A stretch of 51,775 nt of DNA from Bacteroidales bacterium (GCA_013141385.1 JABFRB010000025.1:1-51775), one strand, 5' to 3'. Shown: positions 1 to 12,388, counted from the stretch's first letter. Notes: generated from the letters alone by a model not told the origin. A program made the numbers and translations.

Positions 1-208
1 TTCCAGTATAGGTTATTAACATGCTCTAAAGTTACTAACTCCCCCTAGAACCCCCTTGTTAGCATCATCATCATTATTATTGATATAAAAAATGATACTG
101 TAAATCTAAAGGAACTCACGTTAATTAATTTGCGATTTGAATTGTTAAATTGAAGTTGAAACTATTTGATTGCTTTTTTTATTCATACCTTAGTGATTGA
201 ACTTGTAA

Positions 209-661
209 ATGCCTAAACGTATGACTAATCAGAGCAAACACCTAATCACTGCGATATTAATACTATTTTTCATAGCTATTGATATTTCAGGGAAATGTTC
301 AAGTATTAAAAACTTGGATTCTTCTAATGGCGATACAACGAGTATTAAAGTAAAAAAAGCGTTTAAACTAATTAAGATGAATGCTAATAATTCGCAATTT
401 GTGATACTAGATGTTCGAAAACCTGATGACTTTTTAAAAGAGCATATTACAAACGCAATAAATATTGATTTTAAATCCGAAGATTTTTCGAATAAAATAG
501 ACCAATTGGATAAAGGGAAAACATATTTGGTTTACTGTTATGGTGGCTTTCGAAGTAAGAGTACCATGCAACTGATGGAAAATAAAGGATTCACAAAAAT
601 TTATAATATGAAAGGTGGTATTATGAAATGGAGAGTTAGGAAATTACCTCTTTCCAAGTAG
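209..661 (+). CDS. Exported single-domain rhodanese-like protein
   Basis: A 150-residue protein with a hydrophobic N-terminal segment (about residues 12-25) followed by one rhodanese domain (about 50-145). The active-site loop CYGGFRS starts at Cys110 and fits the CxxGxRS pattern of persulfide-carrying rhodaneses, so the domain looks catalytically intact. Upstream residues V-I-L-D-V-R and the terminal GG-x-x-x-W motif are also typical. Cys30 follows the hydrophobic stretch, but the residue before it is Lys, so it is not a good lipobox; a periplasmic or membrane-anchored form is more likely. A second ATG at 221 gives a slightly shorter signal and is an equally good start. It stands alone, convergent with the Rel/SpoT gene 49 bases downstream. 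The sulfur acceptor is unknown. Confidence 0.85.
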   Translation: MPKRMTNQSKHLITAILILFFIAIDISGKCSSIKNLDSSNGDTTSIKVKKAFKLIKMNANNSQFVILDVRKPDDFLKEHITNAINIDFKSEDFSNKIDQLDKGKTYLVYCYGGFRSKSTMQLMENKGFTKIYNMKGGIMKWRVRKLPLSK

Positions 662-710
662 GAGTAAAATTTTCAAAACGGCAAAACAGCATTGCAGTAA
701 CAGACCTAAA

Positions 711-2906
711 TCACTTCAATCTTACTGCTTTTTGAACCCCTTTAATATTATTCAGCTTATAGAGGAGCGTTTCAAGATTCTTTATATCCGAAACAAATAC
801 CTGAATTCGCCCTTCAAATAGCCCTTTGGAGCTATTGATTGCAATACTTCTCATATTTACTTTTAAATCGTTGCTTATTACCTCCGAGATTTTATTTACA
901 ATTCCGAGTTCGTCAAAACCATTGATTTTGATAGTGGTTTGGAATGAACCAACCATTTTTGATTCCCTCCATTTTGCTTTTACAATTCTGTAACCCCATC
1001 GGGCATTAAGCTGTGGTGCATTTGGGCAATTCGTGCGATGAATCTTAATACCCTCACTAATTGTGACAAAACCAAAAATATTATCGCCTAATATTGGATT
1101 ACAGCATCTTGCAAGTTTGTAATCGATGTTTACAAGTTTCTCATCTATAACCAGAAAATCATCACTTGCATGTAGCTTTCTAGAATCATCGGGTTTATTG
1201 GAATCATATACCTTCTCATCTGCTGGGGTTGTAATTTTTTTATCAGTTTGGAGAACTATGGATTTCATTTCTGTTAAGTCAACCTTTTCGTTTGCAATAA
1301 GAGAGAAAAGATCGGGTTGACTTTTTATCTTGAGATGCTTTTGAATAGCCTGAATAGCTTCCTCGTTATCAGTAATCTTCCAGTTTTTAAACCTTCTGTA
1401 TAGAATCTCTTTTCCTAAAAGAATCTCCTTGTTTTTCTCTTCCCTTAAGCTTTGCTTAATTTTTCCTTTAGCTTTTGACGTTATTACAACGTTTAGCCAA
1501 TCGGTCTTAGGTTTCTGATTTTTGGATGTAATAATTTCAACAATATCACCATTGCTTAAGATTTGCCTAATGGTTGCATTTTTATTATTCACTTTAGCTC
1601 CAACGCACTGACAGCCAACGTTTGAGTGTATTTCAAAAGCGAAATCTAAAACAGTTGCCCCAACGGGTAACTTTCTTAAATCCCCATTTGGAGTAAAAAT
1701 AAAAATCTCTTTGGTGTATAAATTTGCTTTCAGATGATCAACGAAATCTTCTGGAGATGAATTGGAAGTATCAATAATCTCTCTAACCTTTGTTAACCAT
1801 TCTTCGACATTTTGTTCCTGCTTAATACCTTTGTATTTCCAGTGGGCAGCCAATCCATCTTCTGCAATTAGATCCATCCGATTTGTACGAATCTGAACTT
1901 CCACAAACCTGCCTTCAGGGCCAACAACTGTTGTATGAAGCGATTCATAGCCATTGTTCTTTGGCGCAGATATCCAATCTCTAAGACGCTCGGGGTTAGG
2001 TGTGTATTTGTCTGTTATAATTGAGTATACCTGCCAACAATCTGATTTCTCTTTTTCGGGAGGACTATTTAAAATTATTCTAATTGCAAAGAGATCATAA
2101 ACCTCTTCGAAATCGACACCCTGCTTTTGCATCTTTTTCCAAATAGAGTAAACCGACTTGGTTCTACCCTTAATATCAAAATCAAATCCCTTGGATTTAA
2201 GCTCATCCTGTATTGGAGTGATAAACTCTTTGATATATTTATTTCGCTTTACATTGGTATTCTTCAGTTTCTTATTAATAGCTTCGTAATCTTCGGAGTT
2301 GGTGTACTTCATTGCTAAATCTTCCATCTCGGATTTTATTCTATAAAGACCAAGGCGATGGGCAAGAGGGGAGTAGAGGTAAAATGTTATCAATGAATTT
2401 TTAAGCTGAACATTATTTGGCATAATGTTCAATGACCGCATTGTTTCTAGCCGTTCAGCAATTTTAATAAGGATAACCCGAGGATCTTGAGAAATGGTTA
2501 GTAAAAGTTCTCTGAAATTCTCAGCCTGTAGTTTAGGGTTTTTAGGATCAATCTCGGATATTTTTGTCAAACCATCAATAATTCTGGCGATTTTAGACCC
2601 AAATTGCTTCTCAATCTCATCAATGGTTAGTTGATTCCTTTTAATGGTTTCATGCAGAAGTGCTGATACTATGGATGTTTTTCCAAGACCCATCTCTTCC
2701 ACACAAATACGAGCAACATTTACCAGATGGAAAATATTTAGTTGACCAGATTCTCTACGGACACCTGAATTCAAATCAACTACGAGTTTAAATGCTATTC
2801 GGATCTGTTTTTGATCATCTTTGGAAATTAGTCCCTTTGCTGCACGCAGTAAACATCGATAATAGTTAACGATTTTGCTATTTTCAGTTTGTGTAGTAGA
2901 TTCCAT
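711..2906 (-). CDS. RelA/SpoT family (p)ppGpp synthetase, hydrolase site degenerate
   Basis: A 731-residue long Rel/SpoT homologue that makes the alarmone (p)ppGpp from ATP and GTP/GDP. Order: HD hydrolase-like region (about 40-160), synthetase (about 235-360), TGS (about 400-460), a cysteine-containing region (ARCCNP ... HRTNC) and a C-terminal ACT domain. The synthetase keeps YDLFAIR (Asp271), GYESLHTTV and VEVQIRT (Glu336). The loop that is RxKD in bifunctional enzymes reads RLRD (307-310), thus basic like the Rel/SpoT type and not acidic as in RelA. The hydrolase site is damaged: His60 and His85 remain, but the HD...ED pattern reads HE...KR (85-90) and the later ADRLHN motif reads AERLET (150-155). 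I infer synthetase activity with little or no hydrolysis, so another enzyme must degrade the alarmone. Confidence 0.93.
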   Translation of the reverse strand: MESTTQTENSKIVNYYRCLLRAAKGLISKDDQKQIRIAFKLVVDLNSGVRRESGQLNIFHLVNVARICVEEMGLGKTSIVSALLHETIKRNQLTIDEIEKQFGSKIARIIDGLTKISEIDPKNPKLQAENFRELLLTISQDPRVILIKIAERLETMRSLNIMPNNVQLKNSLITFYLYSPLAHRLGLYRIKSEMEDLAMKYTNSEDYEAINKKLKNTNVKRNKYIKEFITPIQDELKSKGFDFDIKGRTKSVYSIWKKMQKQGVDFEEVYDLFAIRIILNSPPEKEKSDCWQVYSIITDKYTPNPERLRDWISAPKNNGYESLHTTVVGPEGRFVEVQIRTNRMDLIAEDGLAAHWKYKGIKQEQNVEEWLTKVREIIDTSNSSPEDFVDHLKANLYTKEIFIFTPNGDLRKLPVGATVLDFAFEIHSNVGCQCVGAKVNNKNATIRQILSNGDIVEIITSKNQKPKTDWLNVVITSKAKGKIKQSLREEKNKEILLGKEILYRRFKNWKITDNEEAIQAIQKHLKIKSQPDLFSLIANEKVDLTEMKSIVLQTDKKITTPADEKVYDSNKPDDSRKLHASDDFLVIDEKLVNIDYKLARCCNPILGDNIFGFVTISEGIKIHRTNCPNAPQLNARWGYRIVKAKWRESKMVGSFQTTIKINGFDELGIVNKISEVISNDLKVNMRSIAINSSKGLFEGRIQVFVSDIKNLETLLYKLNNIKGVQKAVRLK

Positions 2907-2921
2907 TTAAAGGCACTTGTT

Positions 2922-2953
2922 TGAAAGTAGAAATATAACAATAAAACTACAAA
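2922..2953 (-). promoter_or_regulatory. Possible promoter of the Rel/SpoT gene
   Basis: On the minus strand a TTTG (rc of 2950-2953) is followed after 20 bases by TACTTTCA (rc of 2922-2929). This resembles the Bacteroidota -33 TTTG / -7 TAnnTTTG promoter, with a poor match in the last two positions of the -7 box. It lies just upstream of the start at 2906. Confidence 0.3.
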
Positions 2954-3030
2954 AGAGTTCCTACAACCTTTAAATAGTAAAATATATAATAAATGTATAT
3001 TTGAATATACAATATATGTTTAATAATGTC

Positions 3031-3059
3031 TTTTTATATAAACAAATATGTTATATTTG
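3031..3059 (+). promoter_or_regulatory. Promoter -7 element before the AAA ATPase gene
   Basis: TATATTTG at 3052-3059 is an exact match to the Bacteroidota -7 consensus TAnnTTTG; a T-rich stretch about 20 bases upstream could serve as a weak -33 element. Transcription starting just after it would exclude the ATG at 3026 and favours the ATG at 3086 as the translation start. Confidence 0.4.
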
Positions 3060-3085
3060 TGTCTGTATTAATAAATATTATTGCT

Positions 3086-6330
<3,245 letters not shown>

Positions 6331-6352
6331 TATTTAATTGAGAAATTGGTCA

Positions 6353-6371
6353 ATTTTTCAGATTGAAAAAT
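6353..6371 (+). terminator. Weak hairpin after ligA
   Basis: ATTTTTCA, a 3-base loop and TGAAAAAT form an 8-bp AT-rich stem 22 bases after the ligA stop. There is no clear U-tract, so it may be only a weak terminator. Confidence 0.25.
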
Positions 6372-6467
6372 GAATATGAATGAAAAAAGTTATATTATTA
6401 GCAATCATTAACAATTAATAGGCATCAAATAACTAATAACCATTTTTTAAATTAATACAATTGCACC

Positions 6468-7046
6468 GTGAAAATTATTGATAATATAAAAAGAAATGCT
6501 GGGTTAAAAGCTTTAAGCAAAAGCCTACGAACATTACAACGAAATAAGTTTGTTCATAACCTAGTAACTGCCCGTAAAATTGCAATAGTGGGGTTGGTAA
6601 ATAATAATAAGGATTTTGACGAGATTAACAGCTTGCAAAAATTTCTTACTGAAAAAAATATGCAAGTGGAGATTCTTTTATATTATCCAGGAAAAGAGAT
6701 TCCACAGCAATTGCTATTACGTAAAGGGATTAATATCTTTAATCGGAACGAGGTCAACTGGTATGGTAAACCTCTAATTCCTTTTGTTGATCAATTTTGT
6801 AGGGTGGAATATGATATACTTATTGACCTTTCGTTAGTTGAGCAATTTCCAATTCGTTGGATATCTTCCTTATCCCGTTCGAAGTTTAAAGTTGGAAGTC
6901 ACAGCTATGTTGGCAATCCATACGATTTGATTATTAACGTGGATAATAAAAAGGAGATACCTTACCTGTCCGAACAGATTATCCATTATCTAAATATTTT
7001 AAATAATCGTTTTGCTCAGGATAAAGAAGATGATACAGTTAATTAA
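6468..7046 (+). CDS. DUF6913 family protein
   Basis: A 192-residue protein of a Bacteroidota-typical family of unknown function (DUF6913). No signal peptide or membrane segment is seen; the N-terminus is basic and helical (residues 1-35), followed by a Rossmann-like alternation with IAIVGLVNN near residue 40 and YDILIDLS near residue 118. The start is a GTG; no in-frame ATG near the N-terminus gives a better reading. It ends 16 bases before dapA, so the two are probably cotranscribed. That adjacency hints at a link with lysine or cell-wall precursor synthesis, but the sequence itself shows no catalytic motif. Confidence 0.75.
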   Translation: MKIIDNIKRNAGLKALSKSLRTLQRNKFVHNLVTARKIAIVGLVNNNKDFDEINSLQKFLTEKNMQVEILLYYPGKEIPQQLLLRKGINIFNRNEVNWYGKPLIPFVDQFCRVEYDILIDLSLVEQFPIRWISSLSRSKFKVGSHSYVGNPYDLIINVDNKKEIPYLSEQIIHYLNILNNRFAQDKEDDTVN

Positions 7047-7062
7047 AAAATATTAAAGTAAA

Positions 7063-7941
7063 ATGAACAAAAGATTTGGAGGTTTGGGGGTAGCAATGGT
7101 AACCCCTTTTACTAAGGAGAACGAGATTGATTATAATGCAACGGAGAAGCTAATTGAGTATTTAATTAGCGGAGGCGTTAACTACCTTGTTGTTCTGGGG
7201 ACAACTGGAGAAGCGGCAACTCTATCGGATAAAGAAAAGAAATCACTAGTTAAATTTGTAGTAAAAAAGAATAATAAGCGAGTTCCAATTGTTGTTGGAG
7301 TTGGAGGAAATGACACAAAGCACGTTATTGAATCAATTGATAACTATGATTATGATGATATTGATGCAATACTCTCAGTAACACCTTACTATAATAAACC
7401 TTCACAAAAAGGTTTGGAGTTGCATTATAAAGAAATAGCATCAAAAAGTCCAGTGCCGGTTATTCTCTATAATGTACCTGGCAGAACCGGTGTTAATATG
7501 ACATTCGATACAACCCTTAAACTTGCACAAGTTCCTAATATTGTAGCAATTAAAGAAGCTTCTGGGAATTTAAATCAGATTTCATATATTCTCAGGGATA
7601 AGCCCGATTCATTCCAAGTAATATCTGGAGATGATGGATTAGCATTATCCCAACTGGCATTAGGACTTGATGGGGTAATTTCGGTTTTAGGTAATGCTTT
7701 CCCAAAACCATTCTCCGAGATGATCCATCTTGCATTAAATGGAAATTTTGCAGAAGCACGTAAGATTCATCTTAAACTTATAGAAATTACAGATGCATTA
7801 TTTATTGAAGGTAATCCAGCAGGAGTTAAAGCTGCTCTTAACATAAAAGGAATAATTGAAAATAACTTAAGATTACCCTTAGTTCCAATTAGCGAATCAA
7901 CTTTTTATAAATTAACGTTATTAATGGAAAACTTTGGATAG
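7063..7941 (+). CDS. dapA: 4-hydroxy-tetrahydrodipicolinate synthase
   Basis: A 292-residue TIM-barrel enzyme that condenses pyruvate with aspartate semialdehyde, the first committed step of lysine and diaminopimelate synthesis. All key residues are visible: the GTTGE motif with Thr47-Thr48, Tyr110, Tyr136 and Arg141 in LYNVPGR, and the Schiff-base lysine Lys164 in VAIKEASG. Each is shifted by three from the E. coli enzyme, and the length is the family's usual one. It follows the DUF6913 gene by 16 bases and is closed by a strong terminator, so the two genes form a short operon. Confidence 0.97.
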   Translation: MNKRFGGLGVAMVTPFTKENEIDYNATEKLIEYLISGGVNYLVVLGTTGEAATLSDKEKKSLVKFVVKKNNKRVPIVVGVGGNDTKHVIESIDNYDYDDIDAILSVTPYYNKPSQKGLELHYKEIASKSPVPVILYNVPGRTGVNMTFDTTLKLAQVPNIVAIKEASGNLNQISYILRDKPDSFQVISGDDGLALSQLALGLDGVISVLGNAFPKPFSEMIHLALNGNFAEARKIHLKLIEITDALFIEGNPAGVKAALNIKGIIENNLRLPLVPISESTFYKLTLLMENFG

Positions 7942-7972
7942 ACTTATTTGTTAGTATGTATAAGAAATTAAT

Positions 7973-8000
7973 AAAAAGACTCTTGATTGAGTCTTTTTTT
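7973..8000 (+). terminator. Rho-independent terminator after dapA
   Basis: AAAAAGACTC (7973-7982), loop TTGATT, then GAGTCTTTTT (7989-7998) running into further T residues. A perfect 10-bp stem with a U-tract, 31 bases after the dapA stop. Confidence 0.9.
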
Positions 8001-8055
8001 ATTATTAATAGTTTACAGAAATTTCATACATTTATATTAACCTAAAAAAAATCCT

Positions 8056-9045
8056 ATGACTGATTTAACCACAGCCTATATGGGTTTGAAGTTGAAAAAC
8101 CCAATTATTATCTCGAGTTCTGGTCTCACCAGTAGCGTTAAAGATATTATTGATTTGGAGTCAAAAGGTGCTGGTGCTATTATTACTAAGTCGTTATTTG
8201 AAGAAGAAATAATTATTGAGACTCACGAAAACCTTAATAAAATGCATGCTTCTGGATTTGTATACCCAGAAACAACAGAGTATTTTGATTTTGATAGGAT
8301 GGAGGACACCGTCTCTAATTATCTAAAGTTTTTGGTTGATAGTAAGAAAAGTGTTCATATACCTGTAATTGCTAGTGTAAATTGTATTTCAGCTGAAGGG
8401 TGGACAGATTTTGCTAAACGTATTGAAGATACTGGCGTTGACGGTTTGGAACTTAATATTTTTAGATTACCAGCCAATTTCAATATAGAAAATGATGATA
8501 ATGAAAAGATTTACTTCGATATTATCGATAAGATAACATCTGTTGTCAAATTACCTATTGCACTAAAAATTGGATTCTATCATTCAAACCTAGGTTATTT
8601 GATTAAACACTTAAGCCAAACTCAAATAAAAGCAATTGTTCTATTTAATAGATTTTACAATCCCGATATTGATATTCATACTCTTAACTTTGCATCGTCA
8701 AATGTATTTAGCAATCCTTCGGAGATGTCGATGTCACTCAGATGGATAGCAATAATGGCTAATAGAGTGAGTTGCGATCTATCCGCATCAAGCGGTATTC
8801 ACGATGGTAGTGCTGTAATAAAGCAGCTACTTGCTGGGGCAAAAGCTATTCAACTTTGTTCTACACTATATAAACACGGTAATGATCAAATAGCAACAAT
8901 ACTTACTCAAATTGAGCAGTGGATGGTTGAAAAGGATTATAAAACAATAGATGAGTTTAGAGGTAAGATGAGCCAATCTAGGACTTTTGATCCAAAAGTT
9001 TTTGAAAGAGTTCAGTTTATGAAATATTTGAGAAATAGAGATTAA
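8056..9045 (+). CDS. Dihydroorotate dehydrogenase-like FMN TIM-barrel protein
   Basis: A 329-residue protein related to class 1 dihydroorotate dehydrogenases. The N-terminal LKNPIIISSSGLT, the KSLFEEE strand end, the SVNCISAEGW segment, DGLELNIF and the C-terminal SSGIHDGSAVIKQLLAGA (a phosphate-binding glycine/alanine region for FMN) follow the family's barrel order. Several positions expected in true PyrD, such as the NCPN-type segment, are changed (here ELNIFRLP), and it is annotated in this phylum as a DHODH-like protein and not as PyrD. Substrate is therefore uncertain; pyrimidine synthesis is possible but not shown. It stands alone between the dapA terminator and a palindromic repeat. 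Confidence 0.85.
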   Translation: MTDLTTAYMGLKLKNPIIISSSGLTSSVKDIIDLESKGAGAIITKSLFEEEIIIETHENLNKMHASGFVYPETTEYFDFDRMEDTVSNYLKFLVDSKKSVHIPVIASVNCISAEGWTDFAKRIEDTGVDGLELNIFRLPANFNIENDDNEKIYFDIIDKITSVVKLPIALKIGFYHSNLGYLIKHLSQTQIKAIVLFNRFYNPDIDIHTLNFASSNVFSNPSEMSMSLRWIAIMANRVSCDLSASSGIHDGSAVIKQLLAGAKAIQLCSTLYKHGNDQIATILTQIEQWMVEKDYKTIDEFRGKMSQSRTFDPKVFERVQFMKYLRNRD

Positions 9046-9117
9046 AAAAGCACCTAAAGTACTTAAGGTTTAGTGTATTTCAAGTACTCCAAGCACTTTA
9101 AGTATTTTAGGCATTTA
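9046..9117. repeat. REP-like palindromic intergenic element, copy 1
   Basis: Imperfect inverted repeats GCACCTAAAGTACTTAA (9050-9066) and TTTAAGTATTTTAGGCATTT flank a central CAAGTACTCCAAGCACTT. A closely similar element lies at 47066-47157, sharing the AAGTACTCCAAG core and the GCCTAAA/TTTAGGC arms. It begins right after the stop of the preceding gene. Confidence 0.6.
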
Positions 9118-9218
9118 TTTCCTGTTAATATTATTGCTGCATTGTTAATAGTTTAAAAATAATAATCTGCTAACTTCCACGAAAATATAGCTAAGTTTGC
9201 AAAAGAAGGAAATTACAG

Positions 9219-10619
9219 ATGAAGGACGATAGAGATTTTGGTTATAACGAAATTGAGACTTTTGAACTTGTTCAAAAGTATGAGGAGCTTATTCGTCAGA
9301 GTAAAAGTTTCTTTTTTGATGTATTGGAATTCGAAGCTATTATTAATTACTATCTTGATAATGAAGAATTGGTTAACGCATCAGAATCTATTAGGATAGC
9401 CAATGGCATGCACCCATATTCAACCGAAATTCAGTTGTTGAAAGCAGAACTTTTTATTACAGAAAAGAATTATAACGAAGCATTAGCTATCCTTGACTTT
9501 CTTGAACAGATTCATTCGGAAAAATCAGAAGTGCTCTTTTTAAAGGGTCAGGCTTTTTTCAATTTAGGAAATTTTATTAAAGCGGATGAGAATTTCGCAA
9601 AATCAGTTGAGGCATGTACCGAAGAGAAATCCGAACTTGTATATAGAATTTCGAGTATATATTTTGTTGAAGAAGAACTTAATACAGCCATTCGCTACTT
9701 GCTAGAAGCGCATAGACTTGACCCAAATCATTTTGCCACACTTTTTGATTTAGCATATAGTTTCGAGAAGATTAATGAAATTGAAAAAAGTTATTTTTAC
9801 TATAATAAACTTCTTGATTTATATCCTTTTACCCAAAATGTTTGGTATAACTTAGGAATTGTTCTAACTAAACAGGGTAAATTCGATGAGGCTATTGAGG
9901 CATACGATTATTGTATTGCAATTGATCCTGAGTACAATTCAGCATATCACAATAAGGCGAATACATTAGCCTCTATTGAGAGGTATAAAGAAGCCACCTC
10001 TGTATTCCAAGAACTTATTCTCCTTGAACCCGAGAACCCTCGGATTTATTGCTCACTTGGCGAATGTTATGAAAAAACTGAAAAGTTTGAGCAGGCACTT
10101 GAAATGTACAATAAAACAATATCCATTGATCCTGCTTTTGCTGAGGCATATTATGGCATTGGAATTATAATGAATGAACGAAAACAACCAAACTTAGCCC
10201 TTGATTTTATTAAAAAATCAATAGCATTGGAGTCGGAACAGTATGATTTTTGGCTAGGTCTTGGAAAAGTTCATTATGAACTGAATAACATTGAGGAAGC
10301 TCTTAAAGCTTATCGTGAGGCAACAATATTAAACCCCGATGAGCCCGATGCGTACCTTGCACTAGCAGAGATTTATCTATATCAGGAAAAATTTAGAGAT
10401 GTTGAATGTATGTTCGATGAGCTTGGACCTAAGTTTGAAGGTAACGCATCTATGAAAGTGCTTAATGCTGCTGCCCTTTACCTATCACACAGAAGAAAAG
10501 AGGCTCTTGACGAATTAAAGGTGGCGAAACGGATTGATCCCACATCAATCGATGATTTTTTCAGCATCGTATCAGTAATTAATGATGATGATTTTGTAAA
10601 TCAAACCAAGCAACTCTAA
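9219..10619 (+). CDS. Tetratricopeptide repeat protein
   Basis: A 466-residue protein made almost entirely of tandem TPR units from about residue 40 to 430. Clear repeats include VWYNLGIVLTKQGKFDEAI, AYHNKANTLASIERYKEAT and IYCSLGECYEKTEKFEQAL, each followed by a D/E-P-containing turn. It has no signal peptide and no membrane segment, so it is probably a cytoplasmic scaffold. Such long TPR proteins mediate protein contacts; no catalytic domain is present, and the partner cannot be named from the sequence. It is a single gene, separated by 97 bases from the downstream ComA homologue. Confidence 0.9.
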   Translation: MKDDRDFGYNEIETFELVQKYEELIRQSKSFFFDVLEFEAIINYYLDNEELVNASESIRIANGMHPYSTEIQLLKAELFITEKNYNEALAILDFLEQIHSEKSEVLFLKGQAFFNLGNFIKADENFAKSVEACTEEKSELVYRISSIYFVEEELNTAIRYLLEAHRLDPNHFATLFDLAYSFEKINEIEKSYFYYNKLLDLYPFTQNVWYNLGIVLTKQGKFDEAIEAYDYCIAIDPEYNSAYHNKANTLASIERYKEATSVFQELILLEPENPRIYCSLGECYEKTEKFEQALEMYNKTISIDPAFAEAYYGIGIIMNERKQPNLALDFIKKSIALESEQYDFWLGLGKVHYELNNIEEALKAYREATILNPDEPDAYLALAEIYLYQEKFRDVECMFDELGPKFEGNASMKVLNAAALYLSHRRKEALDELKVAKRIDPTSIDDFFSIVSVINDDDFVNQTKQL

Positions 10620-10716
10620 GGGATTTTCTCTTGTTTAAGCATTCAAAATCAACTATTATTTTTCAAAATCAAAAAAAGGAAATACTTTTGGTAAATAACT
10701 TTATTAAATTTTGAAT

Positions 10717-11496
10717 ATGAACTACAATCTTCCTTTTATTCCCGAAAGACCAAATAAACCACGTAATCATGGTTTAACAATGGTTATGGATAAAGGCTTA
10801 AGCCTTTCTGAGGCTGAATCTATGGTTGAATCGGGTGGAGAATTTATTGACTTTGTGAAATTTGGATTTGGAACAGCTCTTATCACTAATAAACTTGAAG
10901 AGAAAATTAAACTCTACAGGCAGGCAGGTATCAGACCTTACTTTGGAGGAACTCTTTTTGAAATCTTTATAATTAGAGGAATGTTCGATGAGTTCTGTAA
11001 ATTTATAGATAAATATAAACTCGATTTGGCTGAAGTTTCAGATGGTTCAATGGAAATGAATAACGATGTAAAGTGTGATTACATTTCAAAACTTGCAAAG
11101 CGGGTAACCGTTATTTCTGAAGTTGGTTCTAAACAAGCAGATGTTCATATTCCTGATGATGAGTGGGTTGCAATGATGAGAAGAGAACTTGAATCTGGCT
11201 CTTGGAAGGTTATTGCAGAGGCAAGAGAAAGTGGTAATATTGGAATTTATAACTCAAACCAATCAGCAAATACTAAACTAATTGACGATATTGTTCATAA
11301 TATCAAAATTGAAAATGTGCTTTGGGAAGCACCAATAAAAAGCCAACAGGCTTGGTTTATTAATCTTCTTGGTGAAAATGTTAATCTGGGAAATATTGCT
11401 CCGAACGAGGTTGTTTCCCTTGAAACATTACGTAGAGGACTAAGAGGTGATACATTCTTCCAATTTCTTCCTAAAGACCTAAGAGGCAATAACTAA
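10717..11496 (+). CDS. Phosphosulfolactate synthase (ComA family)
   Basis: A 259-residue TIM-barrel protein of the ComA family. The characterised archaeal enzyme adds sulfite to phosphoenolpyruvate to give phosphosulfolactate, the first step of coenzyme M synthesis. Family hallmarks are the N-terminal RPNKPRNHGLTMVMDKG, FVKFGFGTA, YFGGTLFE, VSDGSMEM and KVIAEARESG segments, and the length matches. A TTG at 10711 would add two residues, but the ATG at 10717 is the natural start. In Bacteroidota there is no coenzyme M pathway known to me; the product could feed sulfolactate or cysteate, a precursor of sulfonolipids, but this is inference. No pathway partner lies nearby. A strong terminator follows. 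Confidence 0.88.
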   Translation: MNYNLPFIPERPNKPRNHGLTMVMDKGLSLSEAESMVESGGEFIDFVKFGFGTALITNKLEEKIKLYRQAGIRPYFGGTLFEIFIIRGMFDEFCKFIDKYKLDLAEVSDGSMEMNNDVKCDYISKLAKRVTVISEVGSKQADVHIPDDEWVAMMRRELESGSWKVIAEARESGNIGIYNSNQSANTKLIDDIVHNIKIENVLWEAPIKSQQAWFINLLGENVNLGNIAPNEVVSLETLRRGLRGDTFFQFLPKDLRGNN

Positions 11497-11512
11497 AAAA
11501 TATATACTCAAC

Positions 11513-11542
11513 AAAAAAACCGAGAAACTCTCGGTTTTTTTT
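11513..11542 (+). terminator. Rho-independent terminator after the ComA homologue
   Basis: An A-tract then CCGAGA (11520-11525), loop AAC, TCTCGG (11529-11534) and a run of T. The A-tract pairs with the T-tract, so it may act in both directions. Confidence 0.9.
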
Positions 11543-11593
11543 ATTAATCACTTTTAGATTAGATTTGTTAATGATTTATTTAACGAATAACAA

Positions 11594-12388
11594 ATGAAGT
11601 TTTTTAGAACAGCACTATTCCTTTTACTGGTAAGCATCTCCAAAACTCTTTTTGCACAGGGTACAGATTGTTATATAATCAATAATACTTTTAAAAGTGG
11701 CGAGAAGGTATACTACCGAGCTGTATATAATTGGGGATTTATTTGGATAAATGCTGCAGATGTTATTTTTACGGTTAAGGATACTATATATGCAGGGGAA
11801 AACTGTTATTATCTAAAATCAGAAGGTTGGAGTTTAAAGCAGTATGATTGGTTCTATAAAGTGCGCGATAAGTTTGAATCGATTGTAAATAAAGACTCTT
11901 TGAAACCTCACTGGTTTAGAAGGGATACGTATGAGGGAGGTTATGTAGCCTATAATAATTATACCTTTGATTACAATTCGAATAATCTAAAAATAAATAG
12001 TTATACCTCCGAACGAAAATCAAAACTCGAACAATTCCCCCTGAAACCTTGTACATTTGATGTGTTGAGTGCTATATACTATTGTCGAAATATCGACTTT
12101 AATTCGCTTGTAATAGATCAAAAAGTTCCATTGACAATGGCTGTTGATAATGAGATTTACGATTTGTATATCAGATTTTTGGGTAAAGAGAAGATTATTA
12201 TTCATAAAGGAAAAACTTATAATACCTTTAAATTCTCTGCAATGCTTGTAAAGGGAACAATTTTCAAAGGCGGCGAAGATTTAGTGGTTTGGGTTACTGA
12301 TGATAATTACCATATCCCTGTTATGGTTGAAGCAAAAATTTTAATTGGATCAGTTAAGGCTCTGCTAGTGGGTGTTGAAGGGATTTAG
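11594..12388 (+). CDS. DUF3108 family exported protein
   Basis: A 264-residue protein with a clear signal peptide (residues 1-22, ending LFAQ). The mature part carries the DUF3108 pattern: FKSGEKVYYRAVYNWGFIW, an AADVIFTV strand, YYLKSEG and later the VWVTDDNYHIPVMVEAKI motif near the C-terminus. Members are predicted periplasmic beta-rich proteins of unknown function, widespread in Gram-negative bacteria and usually single genes. It ends 11 bases from the convergent PagL-like gene, with no terminator between, so the two transcripts probably overlap at their 3' ends. Confidence 0.85.
   Translation: MKFFRTALFLLLVSISKTLFAQGTDCYIINNTFKSGEKVYYRAVYNWGFIWINAADVIFTVKDTIYAGENCYYLKSEGWSLKQYDWFYKVRDKFESIVNKDSLKPHWFRRDTYEGGYVAYNNYTFDYNSNNLKINSYTSERKSKLEQFPLKPCTFDVLSAIYYCRNIDFNSLVIDQKVPLTMAVDNEIYDLYIRFLGKEKIIIHKGKTYNTFKFSAMLVKGTIFKGGEDLVVWVTDDNYHIPVMVEAKILIGSVKALLVGVEGI

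Noticed and set aside
61-84. Short ATC/ATT trinucleotide run near the window start
   Set aside because: Too short and irregular to call a functional repeat.
1126-1320. Open frames opposite or inside large genes, such as this one and those opposite the aldolase, susC and proteases
   Set aside because: They lie wholly inside well-supported genes, have no motifs and show shadow-frame composition.
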